Shown here: one piece after another, positions 45,745 to 56,983 of the stretch | Layout: every line of letters begins with the position of its first letter | Numbering within the stretch: the first letter of the stretch is position 1 | DNA from: Mimachlamys varia | Lineage: Eukaryota > Mollusca > Bivalvia > Pectinida > Pectinidae | DNA: 64,000 bases | Reading direction: 5' to 3' | NCBI GenBank assembly: GCA_947623455.1 | Contig: OX392530.1 | Coordinates: 33,387,405-33,451,404 of the forward strand | Translations under genes and position numbers: made by a program | The notes under the pieces: model-generated | Seen by the model: the letters and a program-made list of their open reading frames with translations, nothing else | Database searches by the model: none | Told to the model about the DNA's origin: nothing

Positions 45745-46486
45745 CACTGAATTGGGTGGCACTGAAAGTTTCTCGTGTGACGTAAGTATTTCTTCAGTAA
45801 TAATTATACTTGTTCCAATAAAAAAAAGCAGAGGTAATATGATGCTGTATGATAATTCATTGTCTTCGTTATAAATCCGTTTTTGAACCATACTACACAC
45901 TACCGGTAAACGTCTTAAAGTAAGATGATCATAATTCAGGCTCATTGGACGTTTTCATGCTTTAAAGGAGTATTTTGGAATGCTAATGATAGCAACAAGT
46001 CCAGATCAAATCTTCGACAAAATTCCATCGTTCGTGAATTGAACCTCTGAAGTATCGCACCATGCAGTGTCTCAGCTCTGTGTGAAAAAGGCAAGTAATA
46101 ATGTAACATGATTAAAATGTAGATCTTTTTTGTAACTCCATGACCACAAGGATCTGACAAAATCCCATAAGAGGTCATGTTCTTGTGACCTTTGTCGCCT
46201 CTTTACTTCACACTCTAGTAGAATTGTCAAATTGATGCTAGTTTACATTGTCATCTGCAGCAAGTCATTTCGTCACAACATGCATATTATTACCTCTTGT
46301 TATCTTATTGTGACGAAAACGCACAGATCCTATGGTTTGGTTTAACATAGCCCGAAGTTGAGTAGAGGAATAGGCAATGTATGCCAACTTATCAGCGCCT
46401 TTTCCTCTAATACAGTGCATATAGATATTTACATGATAACATTGAACAAGGCATACAATACATTTTGTCAATGAATAATATTTTAC
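45745..46486. other. intergenic, probable 3' part of the adjoining non-LTR remnant
   Basis: The part next to 46487 is expected to hold the 3' UTR of the minus-strand retroelement fragment, but I find no poly-A signal or flanking duplication to set its end. Nothing else was recognised. Confidence 0.3.
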
Positions 46487-46740
46487 TTAAAACCTGTTGC
46501 TGGATTTTATCAAAAGTTGCACGTGTCTGAATACCTCTGTGTATGCGGACAGATTTTCGTTGCCAAATAAAAACAAAGCTGGATCTAAATTAACTGGATC
46601 AATATTCAATGAATGTATATTATGAAAAAGTGCAACTCGTGCTGTATTAAAAAGCTTGCATTCTAAGAAAAAATGGCCAACATCCTCACAGGAATGTCCA
46701 CAACTACATGATGGATTATCAACAATCTTAACACAGAACA
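46487..46740 (-). pseudogene. non-LTR retrotransposon RT C-terminal fragment
   Basis: About 84 residues on the minus strand: FCVKIVDNPSCSCGHSCEDV, GHFFLECKLFNTAR, then a hydrophobic tail ending KSSNRF. The C-S-C-G...H-x4-C zinc knuckle and the length to the stop match the fragment at 9287-9544 (VDSPMCSC, EHFLLQC, SQSKRF), so both belong to the same broad clade. There is no genuine start codon; the fragment is 5'-truncated. Confidence 0.75.
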
Positions 46741-46759
46741 AATCGTTTTTTCAAAGAAC

Positions 46760-47981
46760 TGCACTGATGCCTGAATCTCGTGTGTAATATATTTAACTTA
46801 TGTGTACGGAGAGTTATGGAGCGACAATGGATCAGCATTTCAATCAGGTAGGTAATAATGTATCGAAAGTAAAAGGAGGGGAGATTGGAGCCGCCAATAG
46901 ATAGTTATGGAAGTAACGTTGATGGCAAGAACGAAGGGTTGTGAATCATCGGAAACACGAGATTCCTAAGCCGTTTTTATTCATTCCTCAAAGGATGGCG
47001 AACATGATCTTACACTAGTGGGAAGCCGAAAAGAAAAAAATAGTATGGTGTTTGAATAGTATGTTCTTGAACAAGAGTCGGGTCTTTGTCTTTTTTCTTC
47101 TGGAGGACTTTATGTTTCTAAATCGGTTTCAAAAGTTCAGGAATAAATACTAGCATAGGACTGGGGGCCTATTACATGGTTTCGTTGTTATGTGGGTTGG
47201 TTGGGTGCTGAAGTAATTGTAGATATGATAAATAAATATACAACATGTGATATAGCACCTTATCTAGCTAACATAAGCCAATCTAAAACGCTTTACAGTA
47301 CATAGATATAAAATTCTTACACAGTCATTACAATTAATGAAATTGTAATTAATGTAATTTCCGGTCGTCTAAGTGGAAGGCCGGAGTATTAACCACTCGA
47401 CAAATCCGCCCATTTATCTTATTTTACTTAGATATGATCTGAAATATACGAAACAAATCCAAATTGAACGTTTATTGTCTTAAATTGCTGCGCTTGGAAT
47501 TAAGCGCCAAGATGTTTAAAACTTCAATCAGAATAGTAAATATTACTAAAATGTTAGTGAATGGACACACATTATGCATAACACATAAATTAGATATTAC
47601 AAAATAACCTCTTGTTTTAATACAAGTGAATACATGACATGTTCTTGTCGCAAACAAAATTGCAAGATATAAGAGAAAAAAGGTATCTTCGGTAGAAAAT
47701 TCATCACTATATTTTATATATAATTAGAATGATAAAGTAAATTACCTTTCCTTACATTAATTACATGTTAATAGTATATTTGCAGAATGAAGTACACGGA
47801 TAATTCTTAGTGATTTATCAAGACAGATGTCCAAACTTATTTTGTCCAAATACCAGGTATTGCAAGACCTTATATTCTAGCCTAAAATGAAACCTTGACG
47901 ATTCGTTTAAAATTATGATTCAGTATTCATTGTACCGTATGGAATTCATATAATATTATATAATAATCAATTAGATGTAAG
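46760..47981. other. intergenic and 3' flank of the sulfotransferase gene
   Basis: An AATAAA on the minus strand (TTTATT at 47471-47476) lies about 500 bp beyond the GAL3ST stop and could be its polyadenylation signal. Otherwise nothing was recognised. Confidence 0.3.
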
Positions 47982-49209
47982 CTAATTATAATCATGATTA
48001 ACGGAAGTTGTACCGTCTGCAAACCGCACCACATTTTGCCACAATGCCGCTTCCGGTTTCCTTAGTTTTGGGATATCCCTAAAGTATCCATATTGTTTCA
48101 TCCTTATTTCCTTTATGAACGATATTTCCGGTATTATCATATAGTGACAATCCCTTTTAGTTACAACAAAGGCGTCACTCCACGTCGATGTCGCCACCTT
48201 AAAGGACGCACTTCCGGGAGTTTGCGTATTTTGACAGAAGAATTCTACGTCACGTCTCAGACGTTTGAAGTAGAGAATTTCTTTATGAATGTCTGGTCCT
48301 TGTTTAATTAATTGGTCTTGTAATCGCCGATAAAAATGATCGTAGAGGGCATAATCTATCTCGTCCCAACGCTGATGTAAGTGTGAATCACCAGGGTTGA
48401 AGTGAAACTCACTTTCCCCCTTAAACCTGACGTTTTGTTTCAAATATAACATATCTTTGAACTTCCAATTCAGGAGTCTGCGCATTAAAATCATCGATTC
48501 GTCAAACAGTTCAACAACAATGATTAATTGGAAATCCGTTTCCAATTTTAGAATATATTGCTGAATCCCTGTTTTATTTCGAGTTCTGAACAGATGTGGT
48601 GGGAAATTGTACTCGAAGGCCATTCGATTGTCCAGGTAGGTTGATAAGGAACCTTTGTTATAAAAGTTCGGGTTTTTCAAGAATCTTGACACTGGAAAAG
48701 GATCAGCTATTTCAAAAACATGTTTCGGACGAAAATAATGAAGAACAGATTTAAAATGCTCGAATGGGTCTCTTATGATTCCGACATAAACCGTGTCCTG
48801 TGGCATGATACGCTCGAATGCTGTTCGGTTGTAAATAACATGACAACAAAGTACCTCGTAAGACCTGTTCTTTGGTGCTGGAAGTATGTTCTTGCTAGTC
48901 ACCGTATCGTCCAGACTTATCACGTTTGGCCAGAAAAACTTTGGAACGTGAGGCACAACAACCAGAAGATCTCTCCGCATGGCGAATCTTAGGAAAATGT
49001 TCTGTACCGTGGTGCTAGCAGCTTTGTGAACTTTGACGAATGCTATATGACGTTTCTCGGAATGCCCTGTAAAACGGTTTTCTTTAGTATGCATTTTCTC
49101 TGTAGAAACTCCTTGCTGGCATCTATTTGCTCCGTGAAAGACATACGACGACAAGGAAACATAGAGAAGTATTTGAGACAGTGTCAGTAGAAACAGGAAG
49201 CTCCACCAC
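47982..49209 (-). CDS. galactose 3-O-sulfotransferase (GAL3ST family), large 3' exon
   Basis: The exon has 409 codons. The family transfers sulfate from PAPS to the 3-OH of galactose on glycoproteins or glycolipids in the Golgi. The exon starts at an acceptor (CTCTCCTCTAG|G, 49210) and enters with one base of a split codon. The first residues, WWSFLFLLTLSQILLYVSL, form the membrane anchor, so an upstream exon must supply the short cytosolic tail and the true ATG; there is no ATG in frame before the domain. The 5'-phosphosulfate loop is FVKVHKAASTTVQNIF (about 57-72) and the 3'-phosphate-binding motif YVGIIRDPFEHFKSVL (about 141-156). Further family text: NRMAFEYNFP and KLETDFQLIIVVELFDESMI. 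The length is close to vertebrate GAL3STs. The upstream exon was not found. It lies 4.4 kb from a GT31 gene with the same orientation. Confidence 0.9.
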
Positions 49210-49339
49210 CTAGAGGAGAGAAATACAAATGTAGATAGTTAGCGCATGAACATAACAGATGCAATAAATAATTACATATTTACTGATTCTAAACTGTCCA
49301 ATGTACAGTGTACAGACGAACATTTTGTATCAGTTTATT

Positions 49340-49715
49340 AATAAGAGCACAGCTCTCGGGCGCCAAAGCTCTTGAATGGTAACACATGCGTGCGTACACA
49401 GAGTTGTTTCCCCTTAATGCTACCATTTGCCTTTGATTTTGTTCGCTCGGAAGTTGCCCTCCAGTGGGATAACCAGAACCACGTTACACAATTACGTTAC
49501 GTCACACTCGGCCTTCATCGGTTACTCCTGGAATGTTGAAAGTAATCAGAATATCTTTCAGCTGATGTCCGTTGCATTTTTCTCTGTCATTGTTTTTTCG
49601 ACTTGCCGGCTTAAAATTATGAGAATTTTATCTTTTTCTGAACCAGTACATGAATGATTTCCAGTAGATATCAGAGATTTACTAAAGCTATGCTCTTTTA
49701 AGACCTTGCCTTTAT
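49340..49715 (+). repeat. dispersed 0.43-kb element, copy B
   Basis: Same order of blocks as 38645-39090: GAGCACAGCTCTCGGGCGCC, GCTCTTGAATGGTAACACAT, CTCGGCCTTCATCGGTTACT, CGACTTGCCGGCTTAAAATT, TCTGAACCAGTACATGAATG, CCTTGCCTTTATCAGA. It carries several small deletions relative to copy A. It lies just upstream of the known GAL3ST exon, in its upstream intron or promoter region. Confidence 0.8.
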
Positions 49716-50071
49716 CAGATTACATGTAACCTACATGTATGAACGGAAGACTCGTTTCATATAAAATTAACAAACTCGTTTGATGAATTAAATATCCTAT
49801 GAGCACGAGTTCCCACATGTAAAATAAACAACTCGTTTGCATTTTATAGCATGTGTGTTCCTAGACTAATGTTTTTATTGAACGGATGCATGCCACGGCA
49901 AAATATCCGAGTTATATAATAAATTGTCTAGCACTTATGCTGAAAAACAAGCTTTGTGACATACAATGTATAACACATTTAAGCTAACTGTCCCTCCTAG
50001 TTAATTGTTCTCACTACCAAAAGTCTCCCTTCAAGAAGCTGAGTTTACAACCGTTTGACAAAAACATGCAT

Positions 50072-50412
50072 AGTGGCATCCTCGATATCCATGGGTTACG
50101 ATCACCTATGCTCTCTACACTCCTGGAATATGCCATGTCAACACTGAATGCTCCGTATGCACCAACTTTGTTGATGAGGGAAGAAGACTGATTCGACCCT
50201 TTGATGTACATCAAAAGAATCTGGTGGTCACATAACGGTAAAAATAGTTGACTTTGAAGTTGATTGCTGCTCCTTTGTAATCTTCAAAGGACAAACATGC
50301 AGCCTAGCAATTGAGCAGTTTTTTTTTACCTTAGCGTGCCTTTGACACAACGTATTCCAGGGGTGTAGAGAGCGAAGGTGATCGTAACTCATGGAAATCG
50401 AGGATGGCAGGG
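50072..50412. repeat. foldback element with about 70-bp arms and about 195-bp loop
   Basis: The left arm (50072-50145) contains GGCATCCTCGATATCCATGG + GTTACGATCACCTATGCTCT + CTACACTCCTGGAATA. The right arm (50339-50412) is its reverse complement with about 10 substitutions (TATTCCAGGGGTGTAGAGAG, CGAAGGTGATCGTAACTCAT, GGAAATCGAGGATGGCAG). No coding capacity. Confidence 0.75.
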
Positions 50413-52734
50413 TGGGTCGTTGATGAAGATAAAAGACACATTATGTTTTGGATTTCTTGCTTAATTTTCGAAGTGTCTTTTCAGGATCGCCTTACATCCA
50501 TTTGTTTATATTTAAAATAGTTTCGCCAAAGACCTAAACATTACACAATGACAGTGTGGCCATTACTCTGATAGTGTAGCTTTATCATCACTATGCACAT
50601 ATATCCTACCTGTAATGCAGATTGTTCCAATCACATATCAATATTATTGGAGTTACCTCACTTCCTGAGAACGTTACAATTAAGTCATCTAATTCGAGAA
50701 AACGATTTTCATGATATTGAAAATAACTGTTTTTGTATCGTCCGTAGCCCTCTCGATGAGTTTGTCTGTCTGGAAATGGTTCGTAAGTTTCATGGCCTTT
50801 GCGTTCAACAACTTTCTTTTTGCTTTCTGGCCACTTGTCAACTTGACACAAATGTCTAACATTTTATCACATTCCTTTGATTCCAACTTACATGATATTC
50901 TGAAATATATATTACATATCTGCTGTTTGGTTAGCACAACATCCAGTCCATATCTACGATGTTTCCCGCGCGAGACGTTGTTTTTATTATACTATCAGGG
51001 CTATGCACACGTTGTAGAGTTTATACTAAGCCATTTCCCCAAAATAAAACATTTACATTTTTTTAATGTTAATATTTACCGCGTTAGAGGTACATGTTTT
51101 CTATTTGCACCTAAATATATTTTCATAATATTTAATAGCCTCTGCTTCATCTGTCTCCACATGGCAGAGCTGTTAAATGTTATTTGCTGTACAAGTGTCT
51201 CGTATATTTTGGTAAACATCTAACAGGAACTAATTGTGAAACAAGTGATCAAGATGCTCTTCCTGCCGATTTAGAAAGTTCCGAGAGTTTCGTGTATAAA
51301 AGTTAATCGGCCCAATGTCCTAGATACATGACTATATTTCCTAGCGATTTCTAGCCGTGCATTGTCGAAGAGGAACGAAGAACCGTAATAGGACCGGATT
51401 TAGGACGGACAAGCAATACTTATGACCCCCCACCCCCACCACCCCCAAACCCCCTGGTCTGTAGATAGTCTCCACGTATAACACCAGTCTGATACATGTA
51501 CAATATCAGAACAACTCATCTATCATAGATTGTGTACAAGCAGCAATACATACAACATGGGTTTCCATTTCTTATGGTCTGATGAAACGAGTCTAATAAT
51601 TTGTCGCGGCGAGTTTCATAAATCTCATTTGAAATTAAACACAAGCAGGATATTTTTATCAGATGATCAAAATTTGTAGCATTTATTGGCGTAAAACGTT
51701 GAATTCCATACACCACAAAGATGTAAAACGTCACCATTTTGACTCCAGTACGGAAGTGAATGACGTCATGTAATTGTCCTTAGCGTGACATCACAATTAG
51801 AACAGCAAACTTGCAGCCAATCAAATTTGCGGTAGGGTTGATACGCAAAGATATTACACAGGCAAATTCTCCTTGATAACAGAACAATTATGTGATAAAA
51901 TAGAATAATGATACATTTACTCGCTGCATTGAAAGATTGAAACACAGGCGAACAACGGCAATGTAAAATAGAAATGTTATCCAAATCCAAAAAGAAAGAT
52001 GGAGATAATCATTTTAAACATTCAAAAGGTTTTTGCATTCTTTACTGTACCAGTAATGTTTAAGACAGTAGTTAAAAAGGTAACTTTAATGAAAATACTC
52101 CTTAAATCTATCACACGCGAATCTTGTATCACACTTACTTCAATTTCCTCATTGTTTCAGCGATTTATTGGTGACTTCTAGATGGATGTTTACAGCTTGT
52201 ATTACCTTTGTCACAGTTCGTTTGTTCCACCACTTCTAAAATATTTTACTAACAACGAAAATAGTTACATGGAACTGCTTTCATAGAATACTGCAAGTCG
52301 ATCTTTGTCTTGTGTTCATAACAATGTATGGATTTCATTCTATCGCACGACCTACCACTTCAAGTACTTGCTACACGATACTGTGTGTGAGGTGTAATAA
52401 AGTTTAACTCATGTTCTGTTCATATTCATGGGAAATGTTGTATCCTTTCAATAGAAATGGCCGAGACGTATTTCCGGAGACGACCTCAGACCGGAAATGG
52501 AGTTACCGCTATTGTTATGGTACATAAACTCTGGTTATATTGCTCATTTACGGTTGTATCAATAAAAGAGTGTAATTTGCAGTTTAAGTGATCTCTTTTT
52601 TATTCTGCTTCTTTTTTGTGATTTACTTGTGTGAAATAATCGTCCGGATTTCTTACGTGAACATTAAACAAGATAAACCACTTTCGATGTCTAAACTGAC
52701 TCCCTGGGTGTTCAAATATCAAACGCATTATCGA
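50413..52734. other. intergenic, no gene that I can support
   Basis: A 170-codon plus-strand frame (50711-51223) overlaps a Lys-rich minus-strand frame (50689-50937). Neither shows a domain I know, and the minus-strand reading is interrupted by stops further upstream. It could hide exons of the unseen 5' part of the sulfotransferase gene. A C-rich run (CCCCCCACCCCCACCACCCC) lies at about 51427. Confidence 0.35.
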
Positions 52735-53825
52735 ACATAAGGTTAGTATACCGGGTGACTAATTGACATGTAAGGTCAGTATACCTTGTGACTAACTGAC
52801 ATGTAAGGTTAGTATACCGTGTGACTAATTGACATGTAAGGTTGGTATACCGTGTGACTAACTGACATGTAAGGTTAGTATACCATGTGACTAATTGACA
52901 TGACAGGTTAGTATACCGTGTGACTAATTGACATGTAAGGTTAGTTTACCTTGTAACTAATTGACATGCAAGGTTAGTATACCGTGTGACTAACTGACAT
53001 GTAAGGTTAGTATACCGTGTGACTAATTGACATGACAGGTTAGTATACCGTGTGACTAATTGACATGTAAGGTTAGTTTACCTTGTAACTAATTGACATG
53101 CAAGGTTAGTTTACCGTGTGACTAATTGACATGTAAGGTTAGTATACCTTGTGACTAATTGACATGCAAGGTTAGTATACCTTGTGACTAATTGACATGT
53201 AAGGTTAGTTTACCTTGTAACTAATTGACATGCAAGGTTAGTATACCGTGTGACTAATTGACATGTAAGGTTAGTATACCGTGTGACTAATTGACATGTA
53301 AGGTTAGTATACCTTGTGACTAATTGACATGTAAGGTCAGTATACCTTGTGACTAATTGACATGCAAGGTTAGTATACCGTGTGACTTATTGACATGTAA
53401 GGTTAGTTTACCTTGTGACTAATTGACATGTAAGGTTAGTTTACCTTGTGACTAATTGACATGTAAGGTTAGTATACCTTGTGACTAACTGACATGTAAG
53501 GTTAGTATACTTTGTGACTAACTGACATGTAAGGTAAGTATACCGTGTAACTAATTGACATGCAAGGTTAGTATACCGTGTGACTAACTGACATGTAAGG
53601 TTAGTATACAGTGTGACTAATTGACATGTAAGGTTAGTATACCGTGTTACTAACTGACATGTAAGGTTAGTTTACCTTGTGACTAATTGACATGCAAGGT
53701 TAGTATACCGTGTGACTAACTGACATGTAAGGTTAGTTTACCTTGTGACTAATTGATATGTAAGGTTAGTTTACCGTGTGACTAATTGACATGTAAGGTT
53801 AGTTTACCTAGTGACTAATTGACTT
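52735..53825. repeat. 33-bp minisatellite, about 33 units
   Basis: Unit: GACATGTAAGGTTAGTATAC + CGTGTGACTAATT. Variation is confined to few positions: GTATACC/GTTTACC, CGTG/CTTG, TGTAAGG/TGCAAGG, AATTG/AACTG. Every frame contains stops (TAA, TAG), so no sham ORF arises despite the period being a multiple of 3. Confidence 0.95.
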
Positions 53826-54638
53826 ACGTCAGTTATATCTTTGGTATTATTTTTTTATCGTTGAAGTAATAGCGACAGTACGGCCGGACAATTAAATTGT
53901 CAAATCTTTAAGGCTATCCGCCCCTTTATCAAAACATAAAAAGTTTCATCACATAAACAGAAAATACATCAATTCGAATTTTTTTTTTAATTTTAATTGA
54001 AATGATAAATGTTACCGATAACGTCTTCGGCTGCTCGGACGTCCAAGGTCCTGCCACGTACAGAGATAGCAATCTAATCTAATTCCCTGGTCATGCTAAA
54101 TAAAAAAAAAAACATCCCAAAGTGATATTTAATAGATATCAAATTAATTCAAAAATGTTGTTTCTAATCGATAGCCACTAAGTGTATCTTTTAGTTTGTT
54201 TTCAAAATTTGTTTCAGATAGGGTCAACCCCGAGAAAGTCGGAGTCAGTACATTTTCGTCCCACTCTAAATACAAAAAAACTGATGTTAATATTCCGAAA
54301 TTATATCGTCAAAAGTTAAATAAATGTATGTTGAATTAGAATAAAAAAGCTACGTTGAAAAAATACATTAGTGGCGGGCAGAAATGGTCGAATGCTCTGG
54401 TGTAAGTTAACAAAACCCTAGAAAATCGGAGTCGGTCACTCTAGGCACGGAATTAGAGTGAAAATTGAATGGTTTGAATTCCGAAATCATGTCGTCAGTA
54501 GTAATATAACAACACGTTGAAGTAGAATAAAAAGTTATTAGGAGGAAAATATATTGGTGCAATTCAAATAAAGGTTTTAAACGTGGTCGAATAGTCTGGA
54601 ATGAAAATAGGACTTAGAAAGTACATAAAATCATGATC
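53826..54638. other. intergenic, nothing recognised
   Basis: No coding signal. Two loosely similar passages containing GAAAGTCGGAGTCAGT and GAAAATCGGAGTCGGT (about 54233 and 54422) hint at an old duplication of about 190 bp. Confidence 0.4.
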
Positions 54639-54836
54639 AGAGACGTATAAAACACACTATAATGTATGTCTTAATTAATTTGGTATTATTATATCAACTG
54701 GACAAGAAGTATAAACATCTCTAATTTTTATATACTGTATTTCTATTCCAATTAGAGATACGATTGTAACTGTATTTCAAATAGAGATATCTTTAATTGA
54801 AACACAGACGTATGAATATGGTTTTATACGTCTCTG
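54639..54836. repeat. MITE-like element with about 16-bp inverted ends
   Basis: CAGAGACGTATAAAAC at about 54640 and its inverted copy GTTTTATACGTCTCTG ending near 54836 bracket about 195 bp of AT-rich sequence without coding potential. Only this one copy was noticed in the window. Confidence 0.6.
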
Positions 54837-54839
54837 TTT

Positions 54840-55110
54840 TATGGTAATCCACATTTATGGATATTAATAATTCATTTATGGATATCCATAATTCATTTAT
54901 GGATTTCCATAAATCATTTTCTAATATCAATTAATCATTTATTGATATTAACAAATATGCTTATTTATTGATTTCTAAAAATCGAATTATGGATAACCAT
55001 AATCCATTTATGGATATCCATAATTCATTTATGGATAAATAAATTATTGAAATCAGAAAACAATTATGGAATTCCATAAATCGATTTATTGATATCCATA
55101 AATGGGGACT
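54840..55110. repeat. AT-rich palindromic simple repeat
   Basis: Repeated TTTATGGATATCCATAA-type palindromes (ATTCATTTATGGATATCCAT) follow one another about every 20-25 bp with drift. Each unit is itself a hairpin former. Confidence 0.8.
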
Positions 55111-55974
55111 TTTTCACTGTTTGAAATACATATAATCTCTATTTCATTTATAGGTACTAGAAGCTATATAAATATAGAGAAAGTGTTTTTTTTCTTCAAA
55201 TATATATATATCCCTTTAATTAAATGAGATATCTTAATTCAAATAGTGTAAAAGCCCAGACAGCTGGATACACTAGGGCTTACAGGATTTCGTACATTTG
55301 ATTCCGGAAAATAGTCTGTTTCTCTTTCGTTATTAGTGTTCGCCTCGATCTGAGTCTAACAAACACTTTATTTAGAAAACGAAAACAAGAAAAGAAAACA
55401 GCGTGTACGTATCGTCCATTCAAATGCTAAATCGACAGTAAAGGTAGTATAAACATGCTATCTAGTGCGTGTTCGGAAAATTATTTATATTTAGTAGAGA
55501 TATTAAGTTGATAATATGAAAGCAATGTGTCACATTCTAACTAACCGATAGGGCTACACTGAGGAGATCTATTAATCGACGGGATAACCAAATAATCTCT
55601 GATATCATTCATAATAACTCAAAATAAAATACTCCAATACTATTTATTCAATATTCTAACTATTAACTTACTTTCACAAATGTTTGTCTCTCAATTTGTA
55701 TTTTTCCATCACAATTCAGGCGTTTTCCTTCTGCTGGTTGGAAAATCGCCACCACCATGTAATTGGATCCTAATATCGACATTGGCGGTCAATATGATTT
55801 TAGGCCAGACTATATCCTAGTATCAGTGATAAATCTACGTACGAGTCAAGAGTTCTATACTCATCAAAAATTAAGATGGGACTCATAGAAATTCTGACAA
55901 TTCTTCAATTTAACATTGTAAGACTCCTAAAAATCAAATCCTAAAATGATCACTGTAGTACTAATCGAATGTCA
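55111..55974. other. intergenic, nothing recognised
   Basis: AT-rich, with no supported feature. Confidence 0.4.
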
Positions 55975-56400
55975 ATATAACAAAAGCAAAGCCTTAAAAG
56001 AGCAATAGCTTTTGTAAATCTTTGATATTTACTGAGAATGAATTTATTCATGTACTTGTTTGGAAAGAAATAACATTATAATAATATTAAGTCAGCAAGT
56101 CGAAAAAAAACCCAGTATCTCAAGCAATATAATAGAGATAAATGCAACAGACGTCAGCTTAAATATATTCCGGTTATTTTCAACACTCTGGAAATAACCG
56201 ATGAAGGCTGAGTGTGACGTAATGTAATTGTGTGACATGTTTCTGGTTTCCCCACTGGAGGACTACTTCAGGACGAAAAAATTCAAAGCCAAATTTAAAA
56301 GGTAGCAAGAAAGGGAAACAACTCTGTTTACGCACACATGTTCATGTGTTACCATTCAAGAGCTTTGCTCGGGCCCCTTTGGCTTCGCTCTTATTATATG
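55975..56400 (-). repeat. dispersed 0.43-kb element, copy C (inverted)
   Basis: On the minus strand the blocks read GAGCGAAGCCAAAGGGGCCC, GCTCTTGAATGGTAACACAT, AGTTGTTTCCC, CCTCCAGTGGGGAAACCAGA, CTCAGCCTTCATCGGTTATT and CGACTTGCTGAC, the same order as copies A and B. Part of the plus-strand frame at 56232-56585 is made of this repeat and is not a gene. Confidence 0.78.
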
Positions 56401-56454
56401 GTGTGAGAGACTCACTATCCAGGTTTAATGTCTGTGTTCCCTTTGGAAGGGGTT

Positions 56455-56575
56455 CAACGTTGTCTGGCTGTCCTTCTGCAAAGTCTCCAGTGATCACGAT
56501 CGTGGGGATTGATTGTGTCCACCAGTTGCCACTGCTTACGATCTTGCCAGATGGTTTCTTTCCATGTATTATGAG
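56455..56575 (-). pseudogene. possible retroelement RT C-terminal tail
   Basis: One minus-strand frame reads TWKETIWQDRKQWQLVDTIN then PHDRDHWRLCRRTARQR and a stop. The W.E.I..D......A.DRD.WR pattern occurs at the C-terminal end of many LINE ORFs. It is only about 37 codons, so the call is tentative. Confidence 0.4.
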
Positions 56576-56983
56576 TGCATATTAAAATCATATTCCATTA
56601 CACTTCGTTGCCCCAGATGTAAAAAAAAAAATTGATATTTTAATCATTCAACGATCTGGCGCTCGAGCCATGCTCTTGATCTTCTGCTAGCTAAAGGCAA
56701 ATTCCCTACAGCTCATGCTTGTTAGGCAACCTAATCAATGCACATCTTTTACTATCTTATTCCCCCCTATTTCTAATCTCCAACCCAGGTTCTTCGCCCC
56801 GCCAAAGGTTCTCTTTCCTTTTTCCATTATTGGACGAAAGATCCAAGGTTGGAGTTTAAGAAATATTTGCAGTCCCACACTTTATCAAAAACGGGACCTG
56901 ATTTCATATCAAGACCTTCATAAGTGGGAGTTAATTGAATTGACCTTTATGAATGGAATTGAATTTTTTTTTTCGGTTACAGC

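Noticed and set aside
49142..49154. Start of the sulfotransferase at the TTG opening the longest frame
   Set aside because: TTG is not a normal nuclear start. The frame continues upstream through a membrane anchor to a clear splice acceptor at 49210, so the start must be in an unseen exon.
50689..51223. 170-codon plus-strand frame and an 82-codon Lys-rich minus-strand frame
   Set aside because: The plus-strand frame looks like the hydrophobic complement of a Lys-rich minus-strand reading. The latter is broken by stops upstream, and neither has known motifs. Left unassigned.
56232..56585. 117-codon plus-strand frame upstream of KAT14
   Set aside because: Composed of the dispersed 0.43-kb repeat (copy C) and the antisense of a retroelement tail. 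No coding evidence.
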